Source: Sporotomaculum syntrophicum (lineage in GTDB: Bacteria > Bacillota > Desulfotomaculia > Desulfotomaculales > Desulfallaceae). From it: DNA of 57,603 nt. The stretch spans positions 77,655-135,257 of the forward strand of contig NZ_LSRS01000008.1 of the NCBI RefSeq assembly GCF_009932395.1, written 5' to 3'. This document shows, piece after piece, positions 26,022 through 33,964 of this stretch. The notes beneath the pieces were generated by a model that saw nothing but the letters and a program-made list of their open reading frames with translations, did no database searches and was not told the origin of the DNA. The position numbers and the translations under genes were made by a program. The first letter of the stretch is position 1. Every line of letters starts with the position of its first letter.

Positions 26022-26972
26022 ATGGCTGCAAAACTAAAGTTTTTAATATCGGTCCTCTTGTTGGGCTTGTTAATATATCAACTGGATGGGCAGGCCTTAC
26101 GGGGGGTATTCCTGACGGCCAATCCCGGCTGGCTGCTCCTGGCTGCAGCGCTCATCGTGCTCTCAATGGTGGTAAGCGTGGAAAAATGGTCGCAGATTTT
26201 AAAGGCCGAGAGCATTTATTTGCCCTGGTACCAGCTATGGAAGGCCTATTGGATCGGCCTTTTTTTCAATAACTTTCTTCCTTCCAGCATCGGGGGCGAC
26301 GGGATTAGAATTTTCCTCGTCGGCCGCAACATTTCCAATCTGGCCTGTGCGGCTTCATCTGTGATCATAGAGCGTATAATGGCCACCCTGGGTCTTGCCC
26401 TGACCGGGTTGCTGACCGGCTTGGTGGTTAAACCTAACTGGCAGGTGAGCTGGCTTTTCGTTGGTCTCACCCTTGTTGCCACAGGGTTGCTTGTTTTCTT
26501 AATGTGGGGGAGCCTGCCGGCATCTGTGGTTCAGAGGAATGGCCGATTAAGTAACTTTTTGCGCACCTTTCTAGCCCATGGCCGCTCTGTGCGCGGTCAT
26601 GGCCAAAGGCTGCTCCTGGCCGGCTGTTTATCGGTATTGTTTCAGTTAACCGTTGTCGCTGTAAACTATGCTATTTTCCGCGGCCTCCAGGTTAACTCTC
26701 TGGGCTGGCTGGAGTTAGTGTATATTATTCCCGCCATTTCCGCCATTGCGATGGTACCCATCGGAATTAACGGCTACGGGGTGCGCGAAGGCGCTTATGT
26801 GATACTGCTTGCTTCCTACGGTGTGGCCGGGAGCGCTGCCTTGGGGGCTTCATTGCTTTTTGCGGTGCTGGTAAGCTTGTGCAGCCTTTACGGCGGGCTG
26901 CTCTGGCTGGTAAACCGGGAGCGGAACGTACTCAGGGAGCGCTTGCCCGATATGAAACCGGAAGTTAATTAA
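26022..26972 (+). CDS. Flippase-like (LPG synthase TM/UPF0104) membrane protein
   Basis: A 316-residue membrane protein with about eight hydrophobic segments, matching the lysylphosphatidylglycerol synthase transmembrane (UPF0104) family. Typical motifs are WYQLWKAYWIGLFFNNFLPSSIGGDGIR and, later, IPIGINGYGVREGAYVILL. Members without the soluble aminoacyl transferase domain, as here, are thought to move lipids or glycolipids across the membrane. It precedes the radical SAM gene by 30 bases on the same strand, so cotranscription is likely. Confidence 0.88.
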   Translation: MAAKLKFLISVLLLGLLIYQLDGQALRGVFLTANPGWLLLAAALIVLSMVVSVEKWSQILKAESIYLPWYQLWKAYWIGLFFNNFLPSSIGGDGIRIFLVGRNISNLACAASSVIIERIMATLGLALTGLLTGLVVKPNWQVSWLFVGLTLVATGLLVFLMWGSLPASVVQRNGRLSNFLRTFLAHGRSVRGHGQRLLLAGCLSVLFQLTVVAVNYAIFRGLQVNSLGWLELVYIIPAISAIAMVPIGINGYGVREGAYVILLASYGVAGSAALGASLLFAVLVSLCSLYGGLLWLVNRERNVLRERLPDMKPEVN

Positions 26973-27002
26973 CTTGGGGAGAAATATAAAAAGGTGGATG
27001 TT

Positions 27003-27998
27003 ATGCAAAACAAGATTAAAGAAATTATTGATGACGCTTATCACGGAAAACTGCTCAATCAACGGGAGATTAAGGAACTGCTGGATCTGGACACCGGCTC
27101 TGAGGAGTTCTATTACCTTTTATTTAAAGCCCGGCAAATGAGCGCGGAGGCCTGCTCCGGCAAGGCGGAAATCCATGGCCAGGTGGGTGTGAACAGTGGA
27201 CCCTGCGGCTGTAATTGCGCCTTTTGTTCCTTTGCGGCCGAGAATAAAATCTTTACCGAACAGCAGGTGGAGCCTCTGGAACGGGTGCTTGAACAGTCCC
27301 TTGACCTGGAGCAGGCCGGGGCGAATGCCATTTACCTTATGGCTACTGCCCAGTTAAACTTCCAGGGTTTTCTGGAGATGGGGCGGCAGGTCAGGCGGGA
27401 GCTCCGGACCAGCGTGCCTTTAATCGCCAATATGGCTGACTTTAATGATGAGCAGGCCGTGGCTTTGCGGCAGGCCGGCTTTGCCGGGGTTTATCATGCG
27501 GTGCGCATAGGTGAGGGCGTGGTGAACCGCATTAAGCTGGAGGACCGGCTGCAGACCATAGAGGCGGCCAGGCGGGCCGGTTTGGCAATAGGCACCTGTG
27601 TGGAGCCGATTGGACCTGAGCACTCTGTTGAGGAAATTATCGAGAAAATAATCATTGCCAGAGAGGCCAAGCCAGGCTTTAGCGGGGCGATGCGTCGGGT
27701 GACGCTGCCGGGGACTAGCCTGAGCCGATATGGTATGGTTGGTGAGGCGCGGATGGCCCTGATTGTAGGAGTAGTCCGCCTGGTTACCCCTCGGGAAGTG
27801 CCGGGTAACTGTACCCATGAGCCTAACGCAATCGGGGCGGTGGCCGGGGCTAACCTGTTCTGGGCCGAAGCGGGCAGCAACCCGCGTGATGTGGTTAATT
27901 ATACTGAAACAAACCGTGGTTTTGACGTGGGCAGATGCAAGAAAATTCTTGTTGACGCCGGCTGGCAAGTCTTAGAAGGCCCGTCTAAATTCTGTTAA
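27003..27998 (+). CDS. BioB-like radical SAM enzyme
   Basis: A 331-residue radical SAM protein. The cluster motif is CGCNCAFC (C-x3-C-x2-C) near residue 60, followed by a BioB-like TIM barrel with ANAIYLMATAQ, GVYHAVRIGEGV, GTCVEPIGPEH and RRVTLPGTSLS. It resembles the biotin synthase/HydE branch, but the second-cluster residues of biotin synthase are not evident and no biotin genes are near, so I do not call it bioB. ATG 27003 has AAAAGGTGG just upstream. The reaction is unknown. Confidence 0.82.
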   Translation: MQNKIKEIIDDAYHGKLLNQREIKELLDLDTGSEEFYYLLFKARQMSAEACSGKAEIHGQVGVNSGPCGCNCAFCSFAAENKIFTEQQVEPLERVLEQSLDLEQAGANAIYLMATAQLNFQGFLEMGRQVRRELRTSVPLIANMADFNDEQAVALRQAGFAGVYHAVRIGEGVVNRIKLEDRLQTIEAARRAGLAIGTCVEPIGPEHSVEEIIEKIIIAREAKPGFSGAMRRVTLPGTSLSRYGMVGEARMALIVGVVRLVTPREVPGNCTHEPNAIGAVAGANLFWAEAGSNPRDVVNYTETNRGFDVGRCKKILVDAGWQVLEGPSKFC

Positions 27999-28078
27999 GC
28001 ATTAAGCTATCCTGAGGCAATGTCATCCTGAGCGTTAGCGGCATGGATGTCTATAAGGAGAAGGAGGTGACTAGTTTA

Positions 28079-28792
28079 GTGAAAAACATATTCCGCGGGT
28101 ATCAGGGAAAAATATTGTTCCTAGCTGTGCTTGGCGGTATCTATTTTCTTGTTCCCTGGGTCAAGATTCATGTTAACCAGGCCTTCTTTATTTTAAGCAA
28201 CGTAGATGTGGAGATGGTGCGTGGCTATATTTTGAGCTTCGGCATCTGGGCGCCCGTTGTCTCCTTTGTCTTAATGATGTTTCAGTCTGTGGCGGCGCCG
28301 CTGCCGGCCTTCATTATAACTTTTGCCAATGCTGGCCTCTTCGGCTGGGTCTACGGGGCTATACTTTCCTGGTCCAGCGCGATGGCCGGGGCAGTGCTTT
28401 GTTTTTATATTGCCAGGTACCTGGGCAGGGATACGGTAGTCAAGTTTACCTCCGTTAAAGCGCTGAAAAGCGTCGATGATTTTTTCGAGCATTACGGTAA
28501 ATATGCCATCCTAATTGCCCGGCTTCTGCCCTTTGTTTCTTTTGATATTGTCAGCTATGCCGCCGGATTGACTGCGATGGGATTTTGGCCGTTTTTTATC
28601 GCTACCGGGGTGGGCCAACTGCCGGCGACAATTGTTTATTCCTATATCGGCGGAATGCTTACCGGTTCAGTAAGAACAATGGTCTTTGGCCTGTTAATGC
28701 TTTTTGCCCTGAGCGCTTTACTGGTGCTCTTGAAGAATGTTTGGAAAGATAAAAAGCTAAAGGAGGGAAATAAGTTTGTGGAAGAGATTTAA
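28079..28792 (+). CDS. VTT-domain (TVP38/TMEM64) membrane protein
   Basis: A 237-residue membrane protein with five to six hydrophobic segments and a VTT/SNARE-associated domain: FANAGLFGWVYGAILSWSSAMAGAVLCFYIARYLGR, then RLLPFVSFDIVSYAAGLTAMGFWPF. DedA/TVP38 proteins are lipid scramblase-like or support membrane homeostasis. I use GTG 28079 after AAGGAGG (28061-28067). Its end overlaps the rhodanese start by 17 bases, so the two are coupled, a common VTT-rhodanese pairing. Confidence 0.87.
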   Translation: MKNIFRGYQGKILFLAVLGGIYFLVPWVKIHVNQAFFILSNVDVEMVRGYILSFGIWAPVVSFVLMMFQSVAAPLPAFIITFANAGLFGWVYGAILSWSSAMAGAVLCFYIARYLGRDTVVKFTSVKALKSVDDFFEHYGKYAILIARLLPFVSFDIVSYAAGLTAMGFWPFFIATGVGQLPATIVYSYIGGMLTGSVRTMVFGLLMLFALSALLVLLKNVWKDKKLKEGNKFVEEI

Positions 28793-29744
28793 GTGCTGGC
28801 AGCTGTTGCTGGTACTGCTGGTTCTGGTGCTTACTTTGGCCATCAGCGGCTGTGGAAAGGAGCCGGCGTCTGTAGACAAGCAATCAATCAAGGAATTTGA
28901 CATCTCAGTTTATCAGAATAACGATTTTCTCATCACGTCTCAACAGCTGCATTCCATGTTGGACAGCGAAAATCTGGTCTTGCTTGACTGCAATAATCCT
29001 AGTATTTACGCCAAAGAACACATTCCCGGCGCTATCGGGATTGGCTTACAGGGTTTTTGTGATATTGTGGGCAAACCTGGCGATTCGGGTTGGGGGACCA
29101 TAAAGGATAAAGAAGATTTGCAGAAAACCCTGGCCTCGTTGGGTATAGACAGGGAAAAGACGGTGGTTTTTTACTCGGATCTTACCGCCGGCCCGGGAGC
29201 CGATGGTAGAGCTGTTTGGCAGTTAAAGATGGCCGGGATGGATAATGTGAAGATGCTGGTTGGGGGAACTACTTCCTGGAAAGAGTTGGGATACCCGACA
29301 ACCAAAGAAGTAACCCAGCCTAAACCTGTTTCCGGAGTGGTATTGCAAGATTACGATCAGAGGTATCTAGCCACAAAAGATTATGTCTTTGATAATTTAG
29401 GTAAACAAGTGATTATCGACTGCCGTACAGAAGGGGAATATCAAGGTTCCCAAAAGGCCGGGGAACCCCGTGGCGGACACATTAAAGGGGCGGTACATTT
29501 AGAATGGAAAGATTTGCTTAATCAAGACGCCGGCTACACTTTTAAGAGTCCTGAGGAGATAAAAACGCTGATGGCCTCTATTGATGTACAACCGGAAGAT
29601 GATTTTATAGTTTACTGAACTATGGGTATTAGATCTGGTTATATGACCATGATCCTCAGAGCCGTAGGCTTTGAGAATGCTAGAAACTATGAAGGCTCTA
29701 TTTATGAGTGGAGTGGGGACCCGCGTATGCCGATGGAGAAGTAA
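28776..29744 (+). CDS. Tandem-rhodanese lipoprotein, probable selenoprotein (UGA at catalytic Cys)
   Basis: Start TTG 28776 (AGGAGGG eight bases upstream). The signal peptide ends in ISGC with lipid-Cys 26, so the protein is exported and membrane-anchored. Domain 1 (about 50-165) lacks an active Cys, as in thiosulfate sulfurtransferases; domain 2 (about 195-322) has RGGHIKGAVHLEW and DDFIVY. The next codon is TGA (29616-29618, residue 281), then TMGIRSGYMTMILRAVGF to TAA at 29744. That places TGA at the catalytic Cys of the C-x4-R loop. A hairpin lies at 29632-29654 and a terminator starts ten bases after TAA. Read as selenocysteine the protein is 322 residues; a nonsense mutation is the alternative. 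Confidence 0.85.
29632..29654 (+). promoter_or_regulatory. Candidate bacterial SECIS hairpin
   Basis: Starting 13 bases after the in-frame TGA, GATC-TGGT pairs with ACCA-(T)-GATC around a six-base TATATG loop, leaving one bulged U. Loop position (about 21-26 bases after the TGA) and the bulged U fit bacterial SECIS elements. The stem is short and the loop lacks the E. coli-like GGU, so this is a candidate only. Confidence 0.5.
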
Positions 29745-29753
29745 CTAACTGCT

Positions 29754-29804
29754 GCCGGATAATTGCTGAATTGTATTCGTTCAGCGGTTGTCCGGCTTTT
29801 TTTT
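29754..29804 (+). terminator. Terminator of the VTT-rhodanese operon
   Basis: GCCGGA...TCCGGC with inner CTGAA/TTCAG pairing, followed by eight T. It starts ten bases after the TAA at 29744, and 136 bases after the TGA at 29618. This supports the longer reading of the rhodanese gene. Confidence 0.88.
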
Positions 29805-30055
29805 GGTTAAAAGGATGCGGTTTGCGTGCAGTTTAGCTGCTTTTGGCGGATCATCAATTGATGCCTGAATCGCATAACATTATAATTCTCAGGGAACAAA
29901 TACTATTAATCATTTTAAATCTTGTTCCTCGCTGCTGCTTGGGGTTATTTCCAATTGACCGCTTACTTTGAGGGGATACAACCTGAGGAGCAGAGAACCA
30001 TGACGCGGCATTTTGCCTCGGTATGTCCTAAGCCAAGGGAGGATGAGACTGTTTA
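29805..30055. other. Intergenic region, nothing recognised
   Basis: No gene or RNA recognised between the rhodanese terminator and the next membrane protein gene. AAGGGAGG near 30035 is the likely ribosome region of the latter. Confidence 0.4.
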
Positions 30056-30613
30056 ATGCCTTTGCACTTTATTTACCCGGTTTATTCTGCGCTTTTAATG
30101 CTACTCGTGCTGGCGGTGGTGCCAAGAGAACAAATTAAAAAGTTATCGTTATTCGCTATTATTTTTGGTGCAGGTGCCGACCTTGTAGTTATCGTAGTAA
30201 TTACTATACTCGGTGTTGGCGAATATATAAATATAGGTCCGTTTGGCTTTATGGGCATTCCCTTTTTCCCGCTTCTGGCCTGGACGGCCTTCTTTATCTT
30301 GTATTTTTATTTCTTTCCTGAAAAAATTCCCTGGAGTTATATTTATGTCTTGCTTGCAGCCGGGTATAGCACCATGTTTTCTAACGTTTTGGAAAATTTG
30401 GGCATATTTCGTTGGAATTATGGAAACCTTGTTGTTCCATATCTGATCTATTTAGGCTGGTTTTCTCTGGCCAGCTGGTACTACTTAAAGGATACAAGAG
30501 AAGAAAAAGTGCACGAAAAACAAAGTACCAACAATCAGAGCACCACAAGTATCAGAATTTTAAGGAATCCGGCCTGGAAATTAAATCTCAATGTTAGGAA
30601 AAAAATTAAGTGA
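30056..30613 (+). CDS. Polytopic membrane protein, paralogue of the gene at 33111
   Basis: A 185-residue protein with five hydrophobic segments and a basic tail. It shares length, topology and motifs with the product at 33111: VP(R/K)E-I-(K/R)-L, FGA--D-V-VVVT, EPFG/GPFGF-G(I) and an FYFFPE/YFLPE segment after the third helix. I cannot name a family with confidence (CBO0543-like is possible). The two genes flank hcp. No function is proposed. Confidence 0.75.
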   Translation: MPLHFIYPVYSALLMLLVLAVVPREQIKKLSLFAIIFGAGADLVVIVVITILGVGEYINIGPFGFMGIPFFPLLAWTAFFILYFYFFPEKIPWSYIYVLLAAGYSTMFSNVLENLGIFRWNYGNLVVPYLIYLGWFSLASWYYLKDTREEKVHEKQSTNNQSTTSIRILRNPAWKLNLNVRKKIK

Positions 30614-30792
30614 CTCATACCCTGCTCAACTCATTTAACCTTTGTTCTACTATAATATGATAATTTATTGCTGTGGGTCTACTATTAATTGTTTGTTGAG
30701 CATCCGGTGGTAAGCCCGGTAACACTTTCTACCGGGTCGGCATATTATATAGCGTAAAAAAAATACAAATTTAACTAAGGAGGAATGTGTCA

Positions 30793-30894
30793 ATGGGCGG
30801 AAGTGCACCTTATTTTGATGGCAGTTTCATTCTCTTTCTGATTCTGATTTTACTGGTATTTGGCATGGGATTCTTCGGCTACTATGGAGCTTAA
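30793..30894 (+). CDS. YjcZ-like sporulation miniprotein
   Basis: A 33-residue protein: a short glycine-rich head (MGGSAPYFDGS), one hydrophobic helix of about 17 residues, and a GFFGYYGA tail. This matches the YjcZ/small spore-membrane miniprotein style of Firmicutes. AAGGAGG at 30777-30783 gives perfect nine-base spacing. It stands alone, with a hairpin right after its stop. The family call rests on composition and length rather than alignment. Confidence 0.75.
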   Translation: MGGSAPYFDGSFILFLILILLVFGMGFFGYYGA

Positions 30895-30904
30895 TAATTC
30901 AACT

Positions 30905-30931
30905 CAAAGCGCTCCCCCTGCGGGCGCTTTG
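30905..30931 (+). terminator. Hairpin after the miniprotein gene
   Basis: CAAAGCGC and GCGCTTTG form a perfect eight-pair stem with an 11-base loop, ten bases after the stop. It lacks a good U-run, so it may stabilise or terminate the short mRNA. Confidence 0.6.
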
Positions 30932-31003
30932 GTATAATCACCTCCTGTACAGAATATAATTAATCAACACCCCCGACAAAATAATCCACATATTATTCTG
31001 TCT

Positions 31004-31051
31004 GCCCAGCCCCCGGTTCCGCGTGTGAAGGAACAGGGGCTGGGCTTTTTT
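31004..31051 (+). terminator. Strong intrinsic terminator
   Basis: GCCCAGCCCC pairs with GGGGCTGGGC, with GTTCC/GGAAC pairing inside, followed by TTTTTT. There is no gene between it and the preceding hairpin, so it either backs up that hairpin or ends a short RNA. Confidence 0.85.
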
Positions 31052-31326
31052 GAGGCCCCGGTGCCGCCGGTGACTAGCCAAATGATGCATTTGTAGCTGC
31101 CGGGAGATTAAATTAAAAATTTTAGGTAATTGACTAATAAGCTGCTCATCGCCGGTTAAGTTGGACAAGCACCCGGACCCGTTAAGTTGCTTTACTAAAC
31201 TAATTAGTGATTAACTTAATACCCGTAGTGTGAGCTGAATCATAGTTTGCTGCTGCCCAGAGCGGTAAACTAAGTACAACAAAGCAAATACAACAAAAAA
31301 AAATAAACTTGAAGGGGGTAAAAAAT

Positions 31327-32610
31327 ATGTTTTGTTATCAGTGTGAACAAACAGCCGGCGGCACTGGCTGCACCAAAGTAGGAGTATGCGGTAAAAATGA
31401 GGATGTGGCCAGCTTACAGGATGCCCTGATTATCGGGCTCAAAGGTGTGGCAGCTTACGCCTTCCACGCCAGGGAGCTGGGTTATCGGAACGAAGAAGTA
31501 GATGCATTTATGCATGAAGCCTTGTTTACTACCTTGACCAACGTCAATTTTGACCTCAATGACATGGTCAAAAAAGTGCTTAAATGCGGTGAAATGAACC
31601 TGCGGGCAATGGAAATTTTAGATAAAGCCAATATGGAACGGTTTGGCTCCCCCGAACCAACCCAGGTATTTACCGGCTTGAAACCCGGCCCAGCGGTCTT
31701 AATCACCGGTCATGACTTTTTAGATATGTATGAACTGCTCGTACAGGCCGAAGCTGCCGGAGTTAACGTATATACCCACGGCGAAATGTTGCCAGGACAT
31801 GCTTACCCCGAACTGAAAAAGTTCAAGAACCTGGTGGGCCATTACGGTACCGCCTGGCAGAACCAGAAGAAGGAATTTGACGAATTCCCCGGATCTATCC
31901 TGGGCACCACCAACTGTGTGCTGATACCAAAAGAATCTTATAAAGACCGCATGTTTACCTGCGGTATTGCTAAACTGCCTGGAGTAACCCACATTGAAAA
32001 TAGGGACTTCACAGAAGTAATTGAAAAAGCGAAAACCCTGGGCGCGCTGCCCGAGAAAGAAGGCGGCATCCTGACTACCGGTTTCCACCACAACTTCGTG
32101 CTCTCCATTGCCGACAAAGTAGTGGACGCTGTTAAAACCGGCAAGATTCGCCATATCTTTCTGGTGGGCGGCTGTGAAGGTGCCAGGGCATCCCGCAGCT
32201 ATTACACCGATTTGGTGAAGCAAATACCGGAGGACTGTATTGTCATTACCCTGGGCTGCGGCAAGTACCGCTTCAATTACCTCGAACTGGGCGACATCGA
32301 CGGTATTCCGCGGCTGCTGGATATGGGCCAGTGTAACAACGCTTACTCCGCAATTCAGGTGGCCGCAGCCCTGGCTAAAGTGTTTAACTGCGGCCTTAAC
32401 GACCTGCCCCTGAGCCTGGTGCTGTCCTGGTTCGAGCAAAAAGCAGTGGCTATCCTGTTCACCCTGCTGCACCTGGGCATTAAGAACATTCGCATCGGCC
32501 CGTCGGTTCCTGCGTTTTTGACCCCCAATGTGCTGGCTGTTCTGCAGGAGAGCTATAACCTCCAGCTGATCACCACGGCGGAGGAAGACTTGAAGAACAT
32601 ACTGGGTTAG
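31327..32610 (+). CDS. hcp: Hybrid-cluster protein (hydroxylamine reductase), short class
   Basis: A 427-residue hybrid-cluster protein. N-terminal cysteines follow C-x2-C-x8-C-x5-C (MFCYQCEQTAGGTGC...VCGK), the [4Fe-4S] ligand set. Hybrid-cluster ligands are visible in ITGHDFLDMYE, GTTNCVLIP, VGGCEGARASRSYY, LGCGKYRFN and LLDMGQCNNAYS. At 427 residues it lacks about 120 residues of classical Hcp (about 550), as in the class III proteins of thermophiles and methanogens. It reduces hydroxylamine in vitro and likely removes NO or reactive nitrogen in vivo. ATG 31327 has GGGGG eight bases upstream. Confidence 0.94.
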   Translation: MFCYQCEQTAGGTGCTKVGVCGKNEDVASLQDALIIGLKGVAAYAFHARELGYRNEEVDAFMHEALFTTLTNVNFDLNDMVKKVLKCGEMNLRAMEILDKANMERFGSPEPTQVFTGLKPGPAVLITGHDFLDMYELLVQAEAAGVNVYTHGEMLPGHAYPELKKFKNLVGHYGTAWQNQKKEFDEFPGSILGTTNCVLIPKESYKDRMFTCGIAKLPGVTHIENRDFTEVIEKAKTLGALPEKEGGILTTGFHHNFVLSIADKVVDAVKTGKIRHIFLVGGCEGARASRSYYTDLVKQIPEDCIVITLGCGKYRFNYLELGDIDGIPRLLDMGQCNNAYSAIQVAAALAKVFNCGLNDLPLSLVLSWFEQKAVAILFTLLHLGIKNIRIGPSVPAFLTPNVLAVLQESYNLQLITTAEEDLKNILG

Positions 32611-32667
32611 GCCGGCGCAACAGGCAGCCGGTCAGGCTTAGCCAGATGATGACGAGGAGGCCTTAAC

Positions 32668-32832
32668 TTGGCCGCTCAGGATTTGACTGCATTTAAGGCT
32701 GCCGCAGCCAATTATCGCGCCTGTTGAGTGAATATAGAAAACAACGTCTTGTTTGTCATGGCCGATGAAATATTTGCTGAAGCCGTGCAGGATGGTCTAT
32801 TAGTCAAGTGTCATCGGGCATGGCGTTCATGA
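32668..32832 (+). CDS. Possible small UGA-containing protein downstream of hcp
   Basis: TTG 32668 follows GAGGAGG at seven bases. Nineteen codons (ending ANYRAC) run to TGA at 32725-32727; the frame then stays open for 34 codons (VNIENNVLFVMADEIF and on) to TGA at 32830. A perfect six-pair hairpin, AAACAA/TTGTTT with a CGTC loop containing GU, lies at 32739-32754, its loop 17 bases after the first TGA. A Cys-Sec pair read through UGA is possible. I recognise no family, and a decayed gene is at least as likely. Confidence 0.22.
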
Positions 32833-32971
32833 ACAGTTACATGCCATGATTATGGTCGAAAGGGCGCTGACCGGGTAGTGAACCGGGCTTTATGATGGCA
32901 TGGCGCCTTGGGTAAAGGCTGATGCGGCGTGGCCACCCTGGCGAATATGTGTCATTAATTGTTGCTGGTAG

Positions 32972-33000
32972 GCAGCGGTAACCCGCTGCTGCCAGTTTTT
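32972..33000 (+). terminator. Intrinsic terminator
   Basis: GCAGCGG and CCGCTGC form a perfect seven-pair stem with a TAAC loop, followed by TGCCAGTTTTTT. It terminates the hcp transcript 360 bases after the hcp stop, which implies that the intervening stretch is transcribed. Confidence 0.8.
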
Positions 33001-33110
33001 TATGCCCTACAGGGTATTGCTTTCCTGCCCAAACCCCAAGTAGCTAAGCAGAGGATAAAAAAAGTAAGCCCGGGTATAAATAATAAAAACCAAAGCTAGG
33101 AGCAATGAAT

Positions 33111-33659
33111 ATGCCGGTTAAATTAATTCCTTTTATCTACACCGCCGTCTTAGCTTTAATTTTAATTGCCACCGTGCCTAAAGAGATAATTCGCCGCTTG
33201 GCCATTTATGGGATTATTTTCGGGGCGGTCTTTGACATTGTGCTGGTAGTGGTGACAGATGCTTTGGGAGAATTCGGTTATAGAAATTATGAGCCGTTTG
33301 GCTTACTGGGCATACACTTTCTAGCCCCCATCGCCTGGGCAATATTTTTTATCATGTATTTCTATTTCCTACCGGAAAGAAAACCTTTGGTTTATGTCTA
33401 CGTAACGGTAGCGATACTGGCCAGCATAGCTTTTTGCCAGACGCTGGCAAAGCTTGGTGTTTTATATTTAACGCATGACATCCTCGACTCAATAATCCCT
33501 TTTTTAATCTGGTATCCGGCGGTTACCTGGGGCTATTACCGACTGACCGGGTATTTTGCGGAGTGTCTGACTGAAATAGAGCAGTCCAGGCCCTTGATGC
33601 CGGACCTGGAGCCGGCCAGGAAGCAGTTCCAATGGGAAAAAAAGGAGCCGGTTGATTAA
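33111..33659 (+). CDS. Polytopic membrane protein, paralogue of the gene at 30056
   Basis: A membrane protein of about 182 residues with five hydrophobic segments, a paralogue of the product at 30056 (shared VPKEIIRRL, FGAVFDIVLVVVTD, EPFGLLGIHF and YFLPERKP segments). Two ATG codons (33105 and 33111) follow AGGAG; I choose the second for spacing. The acidic/basic C-terminal tail is soluble. The family is unknown to me. Being on both sides of hcp suggests a local duplication. Confidence 0.72.
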   Translation: MPVKLIPFIYTAVLALILIATVPKEIIRRLAIYGIIFGAVFDIVLVVVTDALGEFGYRNYEPFGLLGIHFLAPIAWAIFFIMYFYFLPERKPLVYVYVTVAILASIAFCQTLAKLGVLYLTHDILDSIIPFLIWYPAVTWGYYRLTGYFAECLTEIEQSRPLMPDLEPARKQFQWEKKEPVD

Positions 33660-33964
33660 GCAAAAGAGGGCAGGGAAAAGCCCTGGGAAAGGACGCTACC
33701 TGCACTTGAGGTGGTGTTGCACATTTAAGCTGCTTGTTGCTTCGTTAATTTATTGATAATTTACTTTTCTATCAGCCAGGTATAAATTCCCTGTCCTGCA
33801 TAAGAAGAGCCACCCCAGTAAACAATAACCAATAGGCATGGTTTCTGCCCCTGGAACCAATTTGTAACCGGGCTGAGCTAAACAGACCCGCTACAAAAAT
33901 GGCAGAGACCAGGCTTGAAACATCCTTGTTATTATCCCGACAGAAAGATTAAGAGGTGAGCTGG
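33660..33964. other. Intergenic region, nothing firm
   Basis: A short CAGGG/CCCTG hairpin occurs at about 33671-33685 without a U-run. No other structure or gene was recognised before the germination permease. Confidence 0.35.

Larger units (their letters stand above)
30895..31326. other. Intergenic region with two hairpins, upstream of hcp
   Basis: Holds the hairpin after the miniprotein gene (30905-30931) and a strong terminator at 31004-31051. The remaining 275 bases before hcp contain A/T-rich TAATTAGTGATTAA near 31200, possibly a regulator site or promoter, but nothing firm. Confidence 0.45.
32611..33110. other. Gap after hcp with a decayed or unusual coding stretch
   Basis: A good ribosome site (GAGGAGG 32654-32660) opens a short frame at TTG 32668 that meets TGA after 19 codons. 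Protein-like sense continues in pieces to about 32960 and a strong terminator follows at 32972-33000. It could hold a decayed gene or a small UGA-containing gene (listed separately). Confidence 0.45.

Noticed and set aside
27003-27998. Calling the radical SAM gene bioB
   Set aside because: Cluster motif and barrel are BioB-like, but the auxiliary cluster residues and any biotin gene context are not seen.
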